This document shows, one piece after another, positions 1-9,101 of a stretch of DNA of 64,000 bases. The notes under the pieces were generated by a model. That model worked only from the letters and a program-made list of their open reading frames with translations. It searched no databases and was not told the origin of the DNA. The DNA comes from Clostridium sp. MB40-C1 (GTDB lineage: Bacteria > Bacillota > Clostridia > Clostridiales > Clostridiaceae): the NCBI RefSeq assembly GCF_030913655.1, contig NZ_CP133189.1, forward strand, positions 1,612,001 to 1,676,000, read 5' to 3'. Position 1 is the first letter of the stretch, and each line of letters starts with the position of its first letter. The position numbers and the translations under genes were made by a program.

Positions 1-619
1 GTTCATGAATTAGTCCCTCCTTAGAAAAAATATTATTTTTTATTCTCTCAACACTACATTTTTCTGCTGTTATTATACTCTTAATCTTTTCAACAGCCGT
101 ATTTACATCATCATTAACCACTGCATAATTATATCTAGATACATAATTTATCTCTTTATATGCAGCTTTAAATCTTGTCATTAAAGACTCTTGTGTTTCA
201 CTGCCTCTTTTGATTATTCTATTTTTCAATTCTTCCATACTTGGAGGTAAAATAAAAATAAATAATCCTTCAGCGTAATTTTCTTTTACTTTCAAAGCAC
301 CTTGAATATCTATTTCTAATATTACATCTTTCCCATCATTTAGTTTTTCTATAACCTTAGATTTAGGAGTTCCATAATAATTTCCATAAACTTCTGCATA
401 TTCAAGAAAATCCTCTTCATCTACCTTTTTTATAAATTCATCTTTAGTAAGAAAATAGTAATTTTCACCTTCAACTTCTCCTTTTCTCGGAGATCTTGTA
501 GTTGCTGAAACTGAAATCCATAAATCATTTTTTTTAAGAAGCTCTTTGCAAATAGTACCTTTACCTGCACCAGATGGTCCTGATATTACAATTAATAATC
601 CTTTTTTGTTTAATTCCAT
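1..619 (-). CDS. gmk: Guanylate kinase (3' end beyond window)
   Basis: ATP-dependent phosphorylation of GMP to GDP in the cytoplasm. The frame opens at an ATG at 619 and stays open to base 2, about 206 codons, so the C-terminal end lies outside the window; the family is usually about 205-210 residues, so only a few residues are missing. A P-loop GPSGAGKGT is visible at about residues 14-22, followed by the GMP-binding stretch with SATTRSPRKGE and YYFLTKDEF. The start overlaps the remA stop by one base (TAATG), so the pair is translationally coupled. The order yicC, remA, gmk is common in clostridia and bacilli. Confidence 0.95.
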   Translation of the reverse strand, partial: MELNKKGLLIVISGPSGAGKGTICKELLKKNDLWISVSATTRSPRKGEVEGENYYFLTKDEFIKKVDEEDFLEYAEVYGNYYGTPKSKVIEKLNDGKDVILEIDIQGALKVKENYAEGLFIFILPPSMEELKNRIIKRGSETQESLMTRFKAAYKEINYVSRYNYAVVNDDVNTAVEKIKSIITAEKCSVERIKNNIFSKEGLIHE

Positions 620-891
620 TATTCATCAGCCTCATCAATACTTACTTCACCTTTTGATGATAATCTATGAGCTACTGTTTCTGGTTGAACGGCTGATAAT
701 ATTACATGATCACTATCAGTTATAATTACTGCTCTTGTTCTTCTACCATAAGTAGCATCAATAAGCATCCCTCTGTCCCTAGCTTCTTGGATTATTCTTT
801 TAATTGGTGCAGATTCAGGACTTACAATTGCCACTAATCTATTTGCGGAAACAATATTTCCAAATCCAATGTTTATTAACTTTATGCCCAT
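619..891 (-). CDS. remA: RemA-family DNA-binding regulator (DUF370)
   Basis: Small protein of 90 residues of the RemA/DUF370 family. In Bacillus subtilis, RemA is a ring-forming DNA-binding activator of biofilm matrix genes. The body begins [18 protein letters not shown] and contains the conserved core [22 protein letters not shown] longer reading to 915 exists, but the start at 891 is preferred because GGGAGGG lies six bases upstream and because family members begin at this point. The gene sits between yicC and gmk, the usual clostridial and bacillar order. The target genes in this organism cannot be read from the sequence. Confidence 0.9.
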   Translation of the reverse strand: MGIKLINIGFGNIVSANRLVAIVSPESAPIKRIIQEARDRGMLIDATYGRRTRAVIITDSDHVILSAVQPETVAHRLSSKGEVSIDEADE

Positions 892-907
892 GATGGCCCT
901 CCCACTA

Positions 908-1789
908 CTATTCAATATTTTGTACTTGTTCTCTTATTTTTTCTATATAATTTTTAATATTTATAACTGAATTAACAATATCTAAATCGTTAGCTTTAGA
1001 AGCAATTGTATTTGCTTCTCTATTCATTTCTTGAACAATAAAGTCAAGCTTTCTTCCAACTGGCTCTTCTTTTAAGAGATTTTCTTTTAATTGAACCACA
1101 TGACTATTAAGCCTTACAATTTCTTCATCTATTGAGGCTTTATCTGCAAACATGGCAACTTCTGTTGCAATTCTATTTTCATCAATAACTGCACTGTCTA
1201 AAAGTTCACTTAATCTACTTTCAAGTTTTAGTTTATACTCTTTTACAACAATTGGAGATTTTTCTTCAACATTGTCTACTAATTGTTTGATACTATTGCA
1301 CTTTAATAATATATCCTCATGTAACTTTTCCCCTTCTTTTTTTCTCATATCAACAAGACCGTCTAAGGCCTCGCCAAGAGGGGTTTTTAAAGATTCCCAT
1401 ACTTGGTCTAAATCTTCTTCCTTTTTTTCCATAGTAATAACTTCTGGAAACTTTGCAATTAAAGAAATAGATATATCGTTAGCAACATCATATCTATCTT
1501 TAATTTTTTCTAGGCATTTAAAATAATTATCACCTATTTCATGATTAAAGCAGATTTCTCTATCTTGTTCATCATATGAATTTTGAGAAATAAATACATC
1601 CACTTTTCCCCTACTAATTTTACTATTAATCGTCTCTCTAACTTTATTTTCTAGGGATACTAACGTTCTAGGCATCCTTACATTTAAATCAAAGTATCTA
1701 TGATTGACTGTTTTAATTTCAATAGTAAAACTGCGACTGGTACCTTCTTCTGAGATAGCCCTGCCAAAGCCTGTCATACTCTTTACCAA
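908..1789 (-). CDS. yicC: YicC/YloC family endoribonuclease
   Basis: Full-length (293 residues) member of the YicC/YloC family, characterised in other bacteria as an endoribonuclease. The N-terminus [10 protein letters not shown] is the family signature and the C-terminus carries the conserved [18 protein letters not shown] block. The start is a TTG at 1789 with AAAGGATG upstream; an internal ATG at 1777 would lose the residues before MTGFG. It is first in a tight run with remA (16 bases on) and gmk. About 135 bases upstream separate it from the aminotransferase, with no clear terminator. Confidence 0.92.
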   Translation of the reverse strand: MVKSMTGFGRAISEEGTSRSFTIEIKTVNHRYFDLNVRMPRTLVSLENKVRETINSKISRGKVDVFISQNSYDEQDREICFNHEIGDNYFKCLEKIKDRYDVANDISISLIAKFPEVITMEKKEEDLDQVWESLKTPLGEALDGLVDMRKKEGEKLHEDILLKCNSIKQLVDNVEEKSPIVVKEYKLKLESRLSELLDSAVIDENRIATEVAMFADKASIDEEIVRLNSHVVQLKENLLKEEPVGRKLDFIVQEMNREANTIASKANDLDIVNSVINIKNYIEKIREQVQNIE

Positions 1790-1924
1790 TTATCATCATC
1801 CTTTCGCAGTACATTGTGAATTTATTTTAATTATACATAAATACTACTTAAAAATTCAAGAACATTTTATTTTAGCTACACATTAATTATAATATCATAT
1901 TTTAACCAATATTAAAATAGACTA

Positions 1925-3076
1925 CTAGTTATACACTTTAAAACTATTTAAAGCTCTCATCAAATTGTTTTTATTAACAGTTAAAGCTATTCTAAAATAT
2001 CCTTCACCATAAATTCCAAAGGCATTTCCTGGTGTAACAATTATACCATATTTAAATAATATTTCCTTGCAAAATCCCTCAGTAGTATAGTTGTTTGGAA
2101 CTTTACACCATACATAAAAGGTTCCCATTGAATCATAAAATTGTATATTTTTCTTTTTTAAAATTTCTTTAGCTAAATTTCTTCTTTCATCATATATCTT
2201 TCTTATATTAATTATATACTCTCTTGGGAAACTTAAAGCTTCCATAGCTGCATATTGAATTGGTTTAAATTGTCCTGAGTCTATATTAGATTTTACTTTT
2301 AATAAATTATTTAAAATTTTTTTATTTCCTACAGCATATCCTATCCTAAAACCAGTCATATTATATGTTTTTGATAATGTCCCAAACTCAACACAAATAT
2401 TCTTATCATATTGTAAAACACTAATATTTTTCTCATCAACTCCAATTATTTCATTATAAGCGCCATCATTGCATAAAACTATATTTTTTCCTTTGCAATA
2501 TTGTATTAATTCTAAATAAAATTTTTCATTAGCAACAGCACCTGTAGGATTATTAGGATAATTTATTATCATGAGTTTACTTTTTTCAGATATGTCATTT
2601 GGTATATCTTTTATATCTAAAAGATATCTGTTTTCTTCTTTTAAAGACACGTTATAAGGTTTTACTCCCCACAAGTATGAGCACTTTTCATAAACAGGAT
2701 AAGCTGGATTAGGCACTATAACATAATCGCCAAAATTACAAGTAGCAGGTATTATATTACTCAATCCCTCTTTTGAACCAATAAGTATTAAAATCTCATC
2801 TAAATCCAAACTTACAGAATACACCTCGTAATAATATTTAGCTATTTTCAATTTCAATTCTTTTATTCCTTCATAAGGAGGATATTTATTAAAATCTGTG
2901 CCCTCTAACCCTTCAATTAAAGCATTTACTATCTTAAGGTTTGTTTTTATATCTGGATCACCTATTCCTAAATCAATAATATTTTTTCCTTCGCTTATTA
3001 ATTTAACCTTTATATCATCAATTTGCTTAAAATGATATTCATTTATTTTTGTAAGTCTATCATTATTAATTTGCAT
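1925..3076 (-). CDS. Class I/II PLP aminotransferase (LL-DAP aminotransferase-like)
   Basis: Pyridoxal-phosphate aminotransferase of fold type I, 383 residues. The Schiff-base lysine is K236 in SKTYNMTGFRIGY; NYPNNPTGA at 172-180 and D204 are the other cofactor contacts. The opening IIDLGIGDPD with KYPPYEG nearby resembles the DapL/aspartate aminotransferase subgroup, but substrate specificity cannot be read from sequence. It starts at an ATG with GGGGGAA upstream. It stands alone between the purine permease and yicC. Lysine or diaminopimelate synthesis is one possibility; alanine or aromatic transaminases are equally close. Confidence 0.85.
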   Translation of the reverse strand: MQINNDRLTKINEYHFKQIDDIKVKLISEGKNIIDLGIGDPDIKTNLKIVNALIEGLEGTDFNKYPPYEGIKELKLKIAKYYYEVYSVSLDLDEILILIGSKEGLSNIIPATCNFGDYVIVPNPAYPVYEKCSYLWGVKPYNVSLKEENRYLLDIKDIPNDISEKSKLMIINYPNNPTGAVANEKFYLELIQYCKGKNIVLCNDGAYNEIIGVDEKNISVLQYDKNICVEFGTLSKTYNMTGFRIGYAVGNKKILNNLLKVKSNIDSGQFKPIQYAAMEALSFPREYIINIRKIYDERRNLAKEILKKKNIQFYDSMGTFYVWCKVPNNYTTEGFCKEILFKYGIIVTPGNAFGIYGEGYFRIALTVNKNNLMRALNSFKVYN

Positions 3077-3319
3077 GAAAATTCCCCCATTTAAAAATAG
3101 TTTACTAATTTATTTTATTCCCATATAAATTTTCTTGTTACTTTATAAATTGTTGATAACCTATAATTTGAAAAACAATTTAAAAACATATTCTTAGACA
3201 TACTAAGGGAAGTTTATACTAAATTTTCTATACTTTTTTAAAACTGAACCTTATAAATATAAAAATTACATAATTAAAAATTCCATATAGCTATAAATTA
3301 TGCAATTTCCTTAAATATA

Positions 3320-3384
3320 AAAATAGACTATGTTTTAAATTGTTCATCTCGTATATTACGAAAATAACAATTTAAAACATAGCC
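3320..3384 (-). terminator. Intrinsic terminator of the purine permease, 17-bp perfect stem
   Basis: A perfect 17-base inverted repeat (3328-3344 with 3366-3382, arm CTATGTTTTAAATTGTT) lies 20 bases after the permease stop and is followed on the minus strand by TCTATTTTTATA. It should end transcription of the permease. A related palindrome recurs at 18740-18787 and partial arms at 6264 and 47813, so this stem also belongs to a small repeat family. The rest of the gap down to 3077 shows no gene. Confidence 0.75.
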
Positions 3385-3403
3385 TTAAAACTCTATATAC
3401 TAT

Positions 3404-4768
3404 CTACATTTTAATTCCTGTAGCAATCAACTTAATTATAAACAATATTGCTAAAATATATATTACAGGAGAAACTTTTTTCTTTTTACTATCTTCTTTA
3501 GTAAATAAATTATTTAAGAAATTAAAAACTGCATAAGATAATATACCCATAGTTAATCCATCACCTATACTATAAGTTAAAGGCATTAATGCTATAGTTA
3601 AAAAAGCTGGTACTCCTTCTGTAAAATCAGCAAAGTCTATTTTAACTATGTTTTCCATCATAAAAAATCCAACTACTATAAGAGCTGGTGCTGTAGCACA
3701 ACCCGGAATAGCAATGAATAGAGGTGAAAGAAACATAGCAATTAAAAATAATATTCCTGTAACAACAGAGGTTAAACCAGTTCTTCCTCCTTCAGCAACT
3801 CCAGCTGAACTTTCAACATATGTTGTAACCGTAGATGTACCTAAAACTGCTCCACATGTTGTACCTATTGCATCAACAAGAAGTGCTTTTCCAGCATTTT
3901 TAACTCTTCCTTCTTCATCTACCATGCCAACTTTAGAAGCAACTCCAACTAAAGTTCCTATTGTATCAAAAAAATCTACAAAGAGAAAAGTCATTGCGAT
4001 AGTTAAAAAGGACCATATCTTTTGAGTATCTACTAAATATGAAAAATCTAATTTAAAAGCAATTGGTTTAATAGATTCATACCTAAAAATACCATCAGGT
4101 AAATATATATGATAAACCTCAGCAGCTAATTTAGGATTTAAAGCTGCATATATCCAAGCTAAAACTGTACTAGCTACAATACCCCACAAAAGAGCTCCTT
4201 TAATATTCTTTTTTGAAAGAATAACTATAACAATAATTCCTATAATTGCTATTATAACAGGTGGTTTAGTGAAATTACCCATCTTAACTAATGTAGCTTC
4301 ATCCTTTATTACAATTCCTGAATTAACAAAACCTATAAAAGCTATAAATAACCCAATACCTGCTGTTACAGCTAATTTTAAAGTTGTTGGTATAGCATTA
4401 ACAACAGCTTCTCTTACATTTGTTAAAGATAATATAATAAATATAATTCCCTCTACAAATACTGCAGTTAAAGCTACTCTGTAATCTACCCCCATACCTT
4501 TACACACACTAAAAGCAAAGAAAGCATTTAATCCCATTCCTGAAGCTAATGCAAAAGGTAAATTAGCATAAAGTCCCATAAATATAGTTGTCAACCCCGC
4601 AGTAAGACATGTAACTGTTAAAACAGCTCCCTTTGGCATTCCTGCCGCTCCTAAAAAATCAGGATTTACAGCTATAATATAAGCCATAGCTAAAAAAGTT
4701 GTAATCCCAGCTATAATTTCTTTTCTTACATCTGTTCCATTTTCTCTTAATTTAAAAAAGTTTTCCAT
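3404..4768 (-). CDS. pbuG: NCS2-family guanine/hypoxanthine permease
   Basis: Integral membrane purine importer of the AzgA/PbuG branch of NCS2, 454 residues with about a dozen hydrophobic segments. The signatures ITTFLAMAYIIAVNPDFL near the N-terminus, ASGMGLNAFFAF and LFVDFFDTIGTLVGVASKVG are characteristic of this branch. The start was set at 4768 because CCTCC at 4776-4780 gives a strong ribosome site; an upstream in-frame start lies inside the terminator hairpin and is not credible. A guanine-type riboswitch and terminator precede the gene, so expression should fall when guanine or hypoxanthine is plentiful. Confidence 0.93.
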   Translation of the reverse strand: MENFFKLRENGTDVRKEIIAGITTFLAMAYIIAVNPDFLGAAGMPKGAVLTVTCLTAGLTTIFMGLYANLPFALASGMGLNAFFAFSVCKGMGVDYRVALTAVFVEGIIFIILSLTNVREAVVNAIPTTLKLAVTAGIGLFIAFIGFVNSGIVIKDEATLVKMGNFTKPPVIIAIIGIIVIVILSKKNIKGALLWGIVASTVLAWIYAALNPKLAAEVYHIYLPDGIFRYESIKPIAFKLDFSYLVDTQKIWSFLTIAMTFLFVDFFDTIGTLVGVASKVGMVDEEGRVKNAGKALLVDAIGTTCGAVLGTSTVTTYVESSAGVAEGGRTGLTSVVTGILFLIAMFLSPLFIAIPGCATAPALIVVGFFMMENIVKIDFADFTEGVPAFLTIALMPLTYSIGDGLTMGILSYAVFNFLNNLFTKEDSKKKKVSPVIYILAILFIIKLIATGIKM

Positions 4769-4811
4769 CGTATAACCTCCAAATGCTATATTTATTATTT
4801 GTCCTAAAAAA

Positions 4812-4849
4812 ACAGCCACCTAGAATAATTGAGTATTCTAAGTGGCTGT
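4812..4849 (-). terminator. Riboswitch-controlled terminator of pbuG leader
   Basis: Inverted repeat with arms ACAGCCAC and GTGGCTGT plus an inner TAGAATA/TATTCTA pairing, followed on the minus strand by seven T residues. It lies between the purine aptamer and the permease start, the usual place for the expression platform that forms when ligand is bound. Confidence 0.85.
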
Positions 4850-4895
4850 AAATTTCATATAAATAGGATGAATTTTATATAAAATATCACTTGAA

Positions 4896-4963
4896 CACTC
4901 ATAGTCTTCAATTTAAGGTATCAGGTAGAAACTCCTAGCCCGTATTACTAGGATTATATGAGC
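4896..4963 (-). promoter_or_regulatory. Purine riboswitch aptamer, guanine type
   Basis: On the minus strand the P1 arms CTCATA and TATGAG enclose two hairpins and the conserved ATAATCC, TTTCTACC and GACTATGAG core. The base that decides specificity (position 74 of the B. subtilis xpt aptamer) is C here, in GACTAT, where adenine riboswitches have T. Guanine or hypoxanthine is therefore the expected ligand. It controls the purine permease through the terminator at 4812-4849. Confidence 0.93.
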
Positions 4964-5073
4964 TTTATTTCTTATTGAATTTTACAAAACTATAGTATCA
5001 AATATAATTGCATTTGTCAACCCGTTACGAATATTTATAATAGATTTTAGTTTCATAATTCGCAATTAATATT

Positions 5074-6048
5074 TTATTCCTCAAATACACTTCTTATCAT
5101 ATTTAAATTTTTATATTTTCCCAAAGCCAGCATAAGCTTTATTCTAGCCTTTTGACCCGGAAGCGTATTTCCAAATATTACGCCCATATTCCTAAGTTGT
5201 CTTCCTCCTCCTGCATATCCATAGGTATCTAGTACTCTGCCTTCAAAACATCTTGAAACAATAACAACTACAATGCTTTTATCTATGGCTCTTTTTATTC
5301 CTTCAATCATTTCAGGTGGTATATTTCCTCTTCCAAACCCCTCTATAACTATCCCCTTAGCTCCTTTTGCTATACAAAAGTCAATAAAACTAGAGTCCAT
5401 ACCAGTAACACATTTTATCAAATAAACATTTTCCTCTATTTTATCGGTACAGATTTTGACTTTTGATAAAGAACTTCTATAAAAAATAACTTCGTTATTA
5501 TCTATTATTCCAATAGGCCCAAACTCCGGACTCTGAAAAGTATTCAACTTCATAGAATGAACTTTTGTAACTTCGCTAGCACAATTTAATTCATCATTTA
5601 AACAAACCATAACCCCCTTATTCTTTGAATTTTCAGAAATAGCAGTACATATAGAAGCAGATAAATTTGCTGGTCCATCATATCCTAATTCCGAACTATT
5701 TCTCATAGATCCTGTTACAATTACAGGTTTATCACTTTCAATTGTTAGGTCTAATAGGTATGCTGTTTCTTCTAAAGTATCCGTGCCATGAGTTACTACT
5801 ACACCTACAATATCCTCCCTCTTTAAGAGATTCTGAATATACTTTGACAACTCCATCATCTTTTTAGGTGTTATATGAGGACCAGGTAAATTTGAAAATG
5901 TAAAACATTCAATTTCTGCATGCTTTTCAATTCCAGTTACCATAGACATTATTTCTTCTCCACTTAATTTTGGTACTGCTGCTTGTATTCTATGGTCTAC
6001 TTTCATTGATATGGTTCCCCCATTAAAAATAACTGCAACTTTCTTCAT
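5074..6048 (-). CDS. L-asparaginase, type I-like
   Basis: Hydrolyses L-asparagine to aspartate and ammonia; the 324-residue length and lack of a signal peptide point to the cytoplasmic type. The first catalytic threonine lies in FNGGTIS at residues 8-14 and the second catalytic block is VVTHGTDTLEETAY. Start at 6048 follows GGAGGAAG. An apparent 28-residue N-terminal extension reads through a copy of repeat family B and is rejected. It is a single-gene unit between the purine permease and spoIVA. A related amidohydrolase role is possible but less likely. Confidence 0.88.
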   Translation of the reverse strand: MKKVAVIFNGGTISMKVDHRIQAAVPKLSGEEIMSMVTGIEKHAEIECFTFSNLPGPHITPKKMMELSKYIQNLLKREDIVGVVVTHGTDTLEETAYLLDLTIESDKPVIVTGSMRNSSELGYDGPANLSASICTAISENSKNKGVMVCLNDELNCASEVTKVHSMKLNTFQSPEFGPIGIIDNNEVIFYRSSLSKVKICTDKIEENVYLIKCVTGMDSSFIDFCIAKGAKGIVIEGFGRGNIPPEMIEGIKRAIDKSIVVVIVSRCFEGRVLDTYGYAGGGRQLRNMGVIFGNTLPGQKARIKLMLALGKYKNLNMIRSVFEE

Positions 6049-6073
6049 TACTTTACTTCCTCCCTGATTTTTC

Positions 6074-6140
6074 ACAAATAGGATTCTTAGCTTTAGGAGG
6101 AACTTTAACCCCATCTCAAGCTTAGAAACCATTATCCATT
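6074..6140 (-). repeat. Family B repeat fragment upstream of asparaginase
   Basis: On the minus strand this begins GGATAATGGTTTCTAAGC and continues through a short imperfect hairpin (GATGGGG...CCTCC) to AAGAATCCTATTTG, matching the 3' half of the elements at 31086-31216 and 47842-47970. The 5' CTAATACTC half is missing. It ends about 12 bases from the asparaginase ribosome site, so it lies in the transcript leader. Confidence 0.6.
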
Positions 6141-6289
6141 AATGTATCATATATAAATATAGTATACTTTATGTGACAACACTTTTAAACTTTTTCAATT
6201 GTTCACTATTTTAATATTTTACAATATATTTTAAATATACATCAATAACTTTCTTTAAATTTAAGCTTTGTTTTAAATTGTTGATTTCA

Positions 6290-6310
6290 TTTTATTTATT
6301 TGAATGTGCC
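6290..6310 (-). repeat. Family A MITE right-end remnant
   Basis: The sequence TTTATTTATTTGAATGTGCC followed by TAA is identical to the right end of the full MITE copies at 10455, 15235 and 30779. No left end is visible nearby, so this is a solo end. Confidence 0.55.
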
Positions 6311-6324
6311 TAATATACAAATAA

Positions 6325-6367
6325 AGCTGTATCAAAAATGATTAATAAATCACCTTTTGACACAGCT
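6325..6367 (-). terminator. Intrinsic terminator after spoIVA
   Basis: Arms AGCTGTATCAAAA and TTTTGACACAGCT pair around a short loop, 12 bases beyond the spoIVA stop, followed on the minus strand by TTATTTGT. Confidence 0.75.
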
Positions 6368-6378
6368 TCATTTCTACG

Positions 6379-7857
6379 TTATAGGATAATACAAATTAGT
6401 CCTCCATTACCTTCATTAATAATCTTCTCTAAAGTCTTTTGGATTTTCACCTGAACATCCTCTGGCATTTTATACAACTTATTGCGCAAACCATCTTTAA
6501 CTAAAACTTCTAATGATTTACCAAACATATTACTTTCCCATATTTTAGCTGGATCACTTTCAAATTGTTCTAACAGAGATTTAACTAATTCTTCACTTTC
6601 TCTTTCTGTTCCCATTATAGGGGATATTTCAGTCTCTATATCAGCTCTTATTAAATGTAACGAAGGCGCACTTGCTTTTAATTTAACTCCATATCTGCTT
6701 CCCTGTTTAACTATCTCAGGTTCCTCGAGCCTCATTTCGTTTAATTGAGGAGATACAAGTCCATATCCTCTTTCTTTAACATCTTTCAAAGCATCTGCTA
6801 CCTTGTCATATTCCAACTTTGCTTCACTTAGAATCTTCATAATATCTAAAAGCTCATTTTCAGTATTTATATTTCTATCGCATACCTCACTTAATACTTT
6901 ATAAAACAATTCTTTCTTAGGATTTAAAAGTACTCTTGCTGTACCCTCTCCCATACTTATTTCACTTATTTTTGAATGTTCTAAAAAATCCACCTCACCA
7001 AACTTGTCTGCAAATCCCTTTATATCTCTTACCTTATATACACTATCACACATATCTTTAATTAATGCTATAAAATCTTTTTTCAACCAATGATTTATAT
7101 TTAATTTTTCAATCCATTCAGGCATATCTATGTTGATTTCCTTGATAGGAAATTCTTTTAGCACCCTTTCAAATACATTAGTAATGTCCTCTTCTTTCAT
7201 ATTAAGTACATCCATTTCTTGTACAGGAATATCATATTCCTCTTCTAGTCCTCTTTTCAATTCTAGTGTCTCGGCAGAATTAGGATCTTTTGAATTTAAA
7301 ACCATTATAAATGGCTTATTTATGGATTTTAATTCATTAACTACTCTTTGCTCTGCTTCAATGTAATCTTGTCTATTAAGTCCAGTAATAGATCCATCTG
7401 TAGTAACAACTAGTCCGATAGTTGAATGCTCATTAATAACTTTTTTTGTTCCTATCTCAGCAGCTTCTTCAAAAGGTATCTCATAATCATACCACGGAGT
7501 ATTTACCATTTTAGGTTGTTCTCCTTCTACATAACCAAGCGCAGATTTAACTATATATCCAACGCAATCTACCATCCTAACTTTAAATTTGGTTTCTCCA
7601 TTTAAGCCTACTTCTACTGCTTCATTTGGAACAAATTTTGGCTCTGTGGTGTGAATAGATTTACCAGAGGCACTTTGTGGAAGCTCATCCTGTGCCCGCT
7701 GTTTTTTATAAGTATTTTCAATATTTGGTATAACCATAAGTTCCATAAATCTTTTTATGAAAGTAGATTTTCCAGTTCGTACAGGTCCAACCACTCCTAC
7801 GTATATGTCCCCTTGAGTTCTATCCGCAATATCTTTGTATATGTTAAAGTCCTCCAA
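6379..7857 (-). CDS. spoIVA: Stage IV sporulation protein A, spore-coat ATPase
   Basis: Mother-cell ATPase that polymerises on the forespore surface and forms the basement layer of the spore coat. At 492 residues it matches the family length. The Walker A motif is GPVRTGKST at about 24-32 and the N-terminus IYKDIADRTQGDIYVGVVG is near-diagnostic. The C-terminus ends in a hydrophobic GGLICIIL, as in the Bacillus protein. It starts with TTG at 7857, seven bases from GGAGGG. In Bacillus this gene is under sigma-E; no sigma-E promoter was assigned here. Confidence 0.96.
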   Translation of the reverse strand: MEDFNIYKDIADRTQGDIYVGVVGPVRTGKSTFIKRFMELMVIPNIENTYKKQRAQDELPQSASGKSIHTTEPKFVPNEAVEVGLNGETKFKVRMVDCVGYIVKSALGYVEGEQPKMVNTPWYDYEIPFEEAAEIGTKKVINEHSTIGLVVTTDGSITGLNRQDYIEAEQRVVNELKSINKPFIMVLNSKDPNSAETLELKRGLEEEYDIPVQEMDVLNMKEEDITNVFERVLKEFPIKEINIDMPEWIEKLNINHWLKKDFIALIKDMCDSVYKVRDIKGFADKFGEVDFLEHSKISEISMGEGTARVLLNPKKELFYKVLSEVCDRNINTENELLDIMKILSEAKLEYDKVADALKDVKERGYGLVSPQLNEMRLEEPEIVKQGSRYGVKLKASAPSLHLIRADIETEISPIMGTERESEELVKSLLEQFESDPAKIWESNMFGKSLEVLVKDGLRNKLYKMPEDVQVKIQKTLEKIINEGNGGLICIIL

Positions 7858-8040
7858 AGTTTCACCCTCCTAGCACATACTTATTTTTTAACATTATATA
7901 TATATTAATAAATATAAAAAATATGCCTATATTCAAATTAACCAAAGTATTTACTAAGCTAATTCTACATCCGTTTTACCTCACGTCTATTCATTCTAAA
8001 ATCTCAATTTTATTTGAATTTTATTTAAATGAACAAAAAT

Positions 8041-8078
8041 AAGCTAAGTAAGTTTTATAATAAAACTTTACTTAGCTT
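8041..8078 (-). terminator. Terminator after gpsA
   Basis: A long stem, AAGCTAAGTA with ACTTAGCTT plus an inner AGTTTTAT/ATAAAACT, lies 17 bases after the gpsA stop and is followed on the minus strand by ATTTTTGTTC. Confidence 0.8.
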
Positions 8079-8095
8079 ATTTGTATTAATACTTA

Positions 8096-9100
8096 TTATA
8101 AATATTCATAAATTTCATGTTTTTTATCTCTTGACATTAATTCATAAACCCCATATTTAGGATCCATTCCTTCAAATAGAACTTTATATAATATATCTGT
8201 GATTGGCATAGGAATGCTTAATTGTTCCTTCAATTTGTAAAAAGCTCTACATGCTTTTACACCTTCAACTACCATACCAACTTCATTACAAGATTCTTCT
8301 AGAGAATATCCTTTTCCTATTAATATACCTGCTCTTCTATTTCTACTATGCATACTAGTACAAGTAACAATTAGATCTCCCATACCAGTTAATCCAAAAA
8401 ATGTATCTTGTTTTGCACCTAATTTTACTCCTATTCGTGTTATTTCACTCATTCCTCTTGTCATAAGAGCTGCTTTTGTATTATCTCCATACCCTGCACC
8501 ATCTGATATTCCAGCTGCTAGAGCTATTATATTCTTAACCGCTCCTCCAATTTCTACACCAATTAAATCATCATTTGTATATACTCTAAATTTACTAGTC
8601 ATAAAAATATCTTGAACTTTTCTTGCAGCGTCCATATTTTTAGATGAAACTACTACAGTAGTTGGAATATCTATTGCTACTTCTTCAGCATGACTAGGTC
8701 CTGTGAGAACTACTATAGGATTATTTTTTACTTCCTCTTCTATAACAACAGAAAGTCTTTTAGATGTTGACTCTTCAATCCCCTTAGATATATTAATAAT
8801 AATAACATCTTCACTAATTTTACTTTTTATTTGAGAGCTTACTTCTCTAATTGCATGAGATGGAACAGCTAAAACTACTGCTTTGCTACCTCTTAAAGCA
8901 TCATCTAAATTAATGAAAGCTGTAACATTAGCTGGTATTACTACATTATGCATATATTTTATGTTTTCTCTTTTCTCATTAATGTCTTTTATCACTAATG
9001 GATCTCTGTCCCAGATACTTATATCGTATCCTTTCTTAGCTAGCATAACACTTAAGGCTGTACCAAAACTTCCTCCACCTATAAACGTAATGTCTGCCAT
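8096..9100 (-). CDS. gpsA: NAD(P)-dependent glycerol-3-phosphate dehydrogenase
   Basis: Reduces dihydroxyacetone phosphate to sn-glycerol-3-phosphate, the backbone for phospholipid synthesis. The 334-residue protein starts [15 protein letters not shown], with the nucleotide-binding GGGSFG at 8-13. The catalytic-lysine region [23 protein letters not shown] is intact. Start at 9100 follows AAGGAAGG; a longer start would run into der. The der stop is one base upstream, so the two genes form an operon, a pairing widespread in Firmicutes. Confidence 0.96.
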   Translation of the reverse strand: MADITFIGGGSFGTALSVMLAKKGYDISIWDRDPLVIKDINEKRENIKYMHNVVIPANVTAFINLDDALRGSKAVVLAVPSHAIREVSSQIKSKISEDVIIINISKGIEESTSKRLSVVIEEEVKNNPIVVLTGPSHAEEVAIDIPTTVVVSSKNMDAARKVQDIFMTSKFRVYTNDDLIGVEIGGAVKNIIALAAGISDGAGYGDNTKAALMTRGMSEITRIGVKLGAKQDTFFGLTGMGDLIVTCTSMHSRNRRAGILIGKGYSLEESCNEVGMVVEGVKACRAFYKLKEQLSIPMPITDILYKVLFEGMDPKYGVYELMSRDKKHEIYEYL

Positions 9101-9101
9101 G

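Noticed and set aside
6049-6132. 28-residue N-terminal extension of the asparaginase
   Set aside because: It translates a family B repeat and skips the good GGAGGAAG ribosome site at the later ATG.
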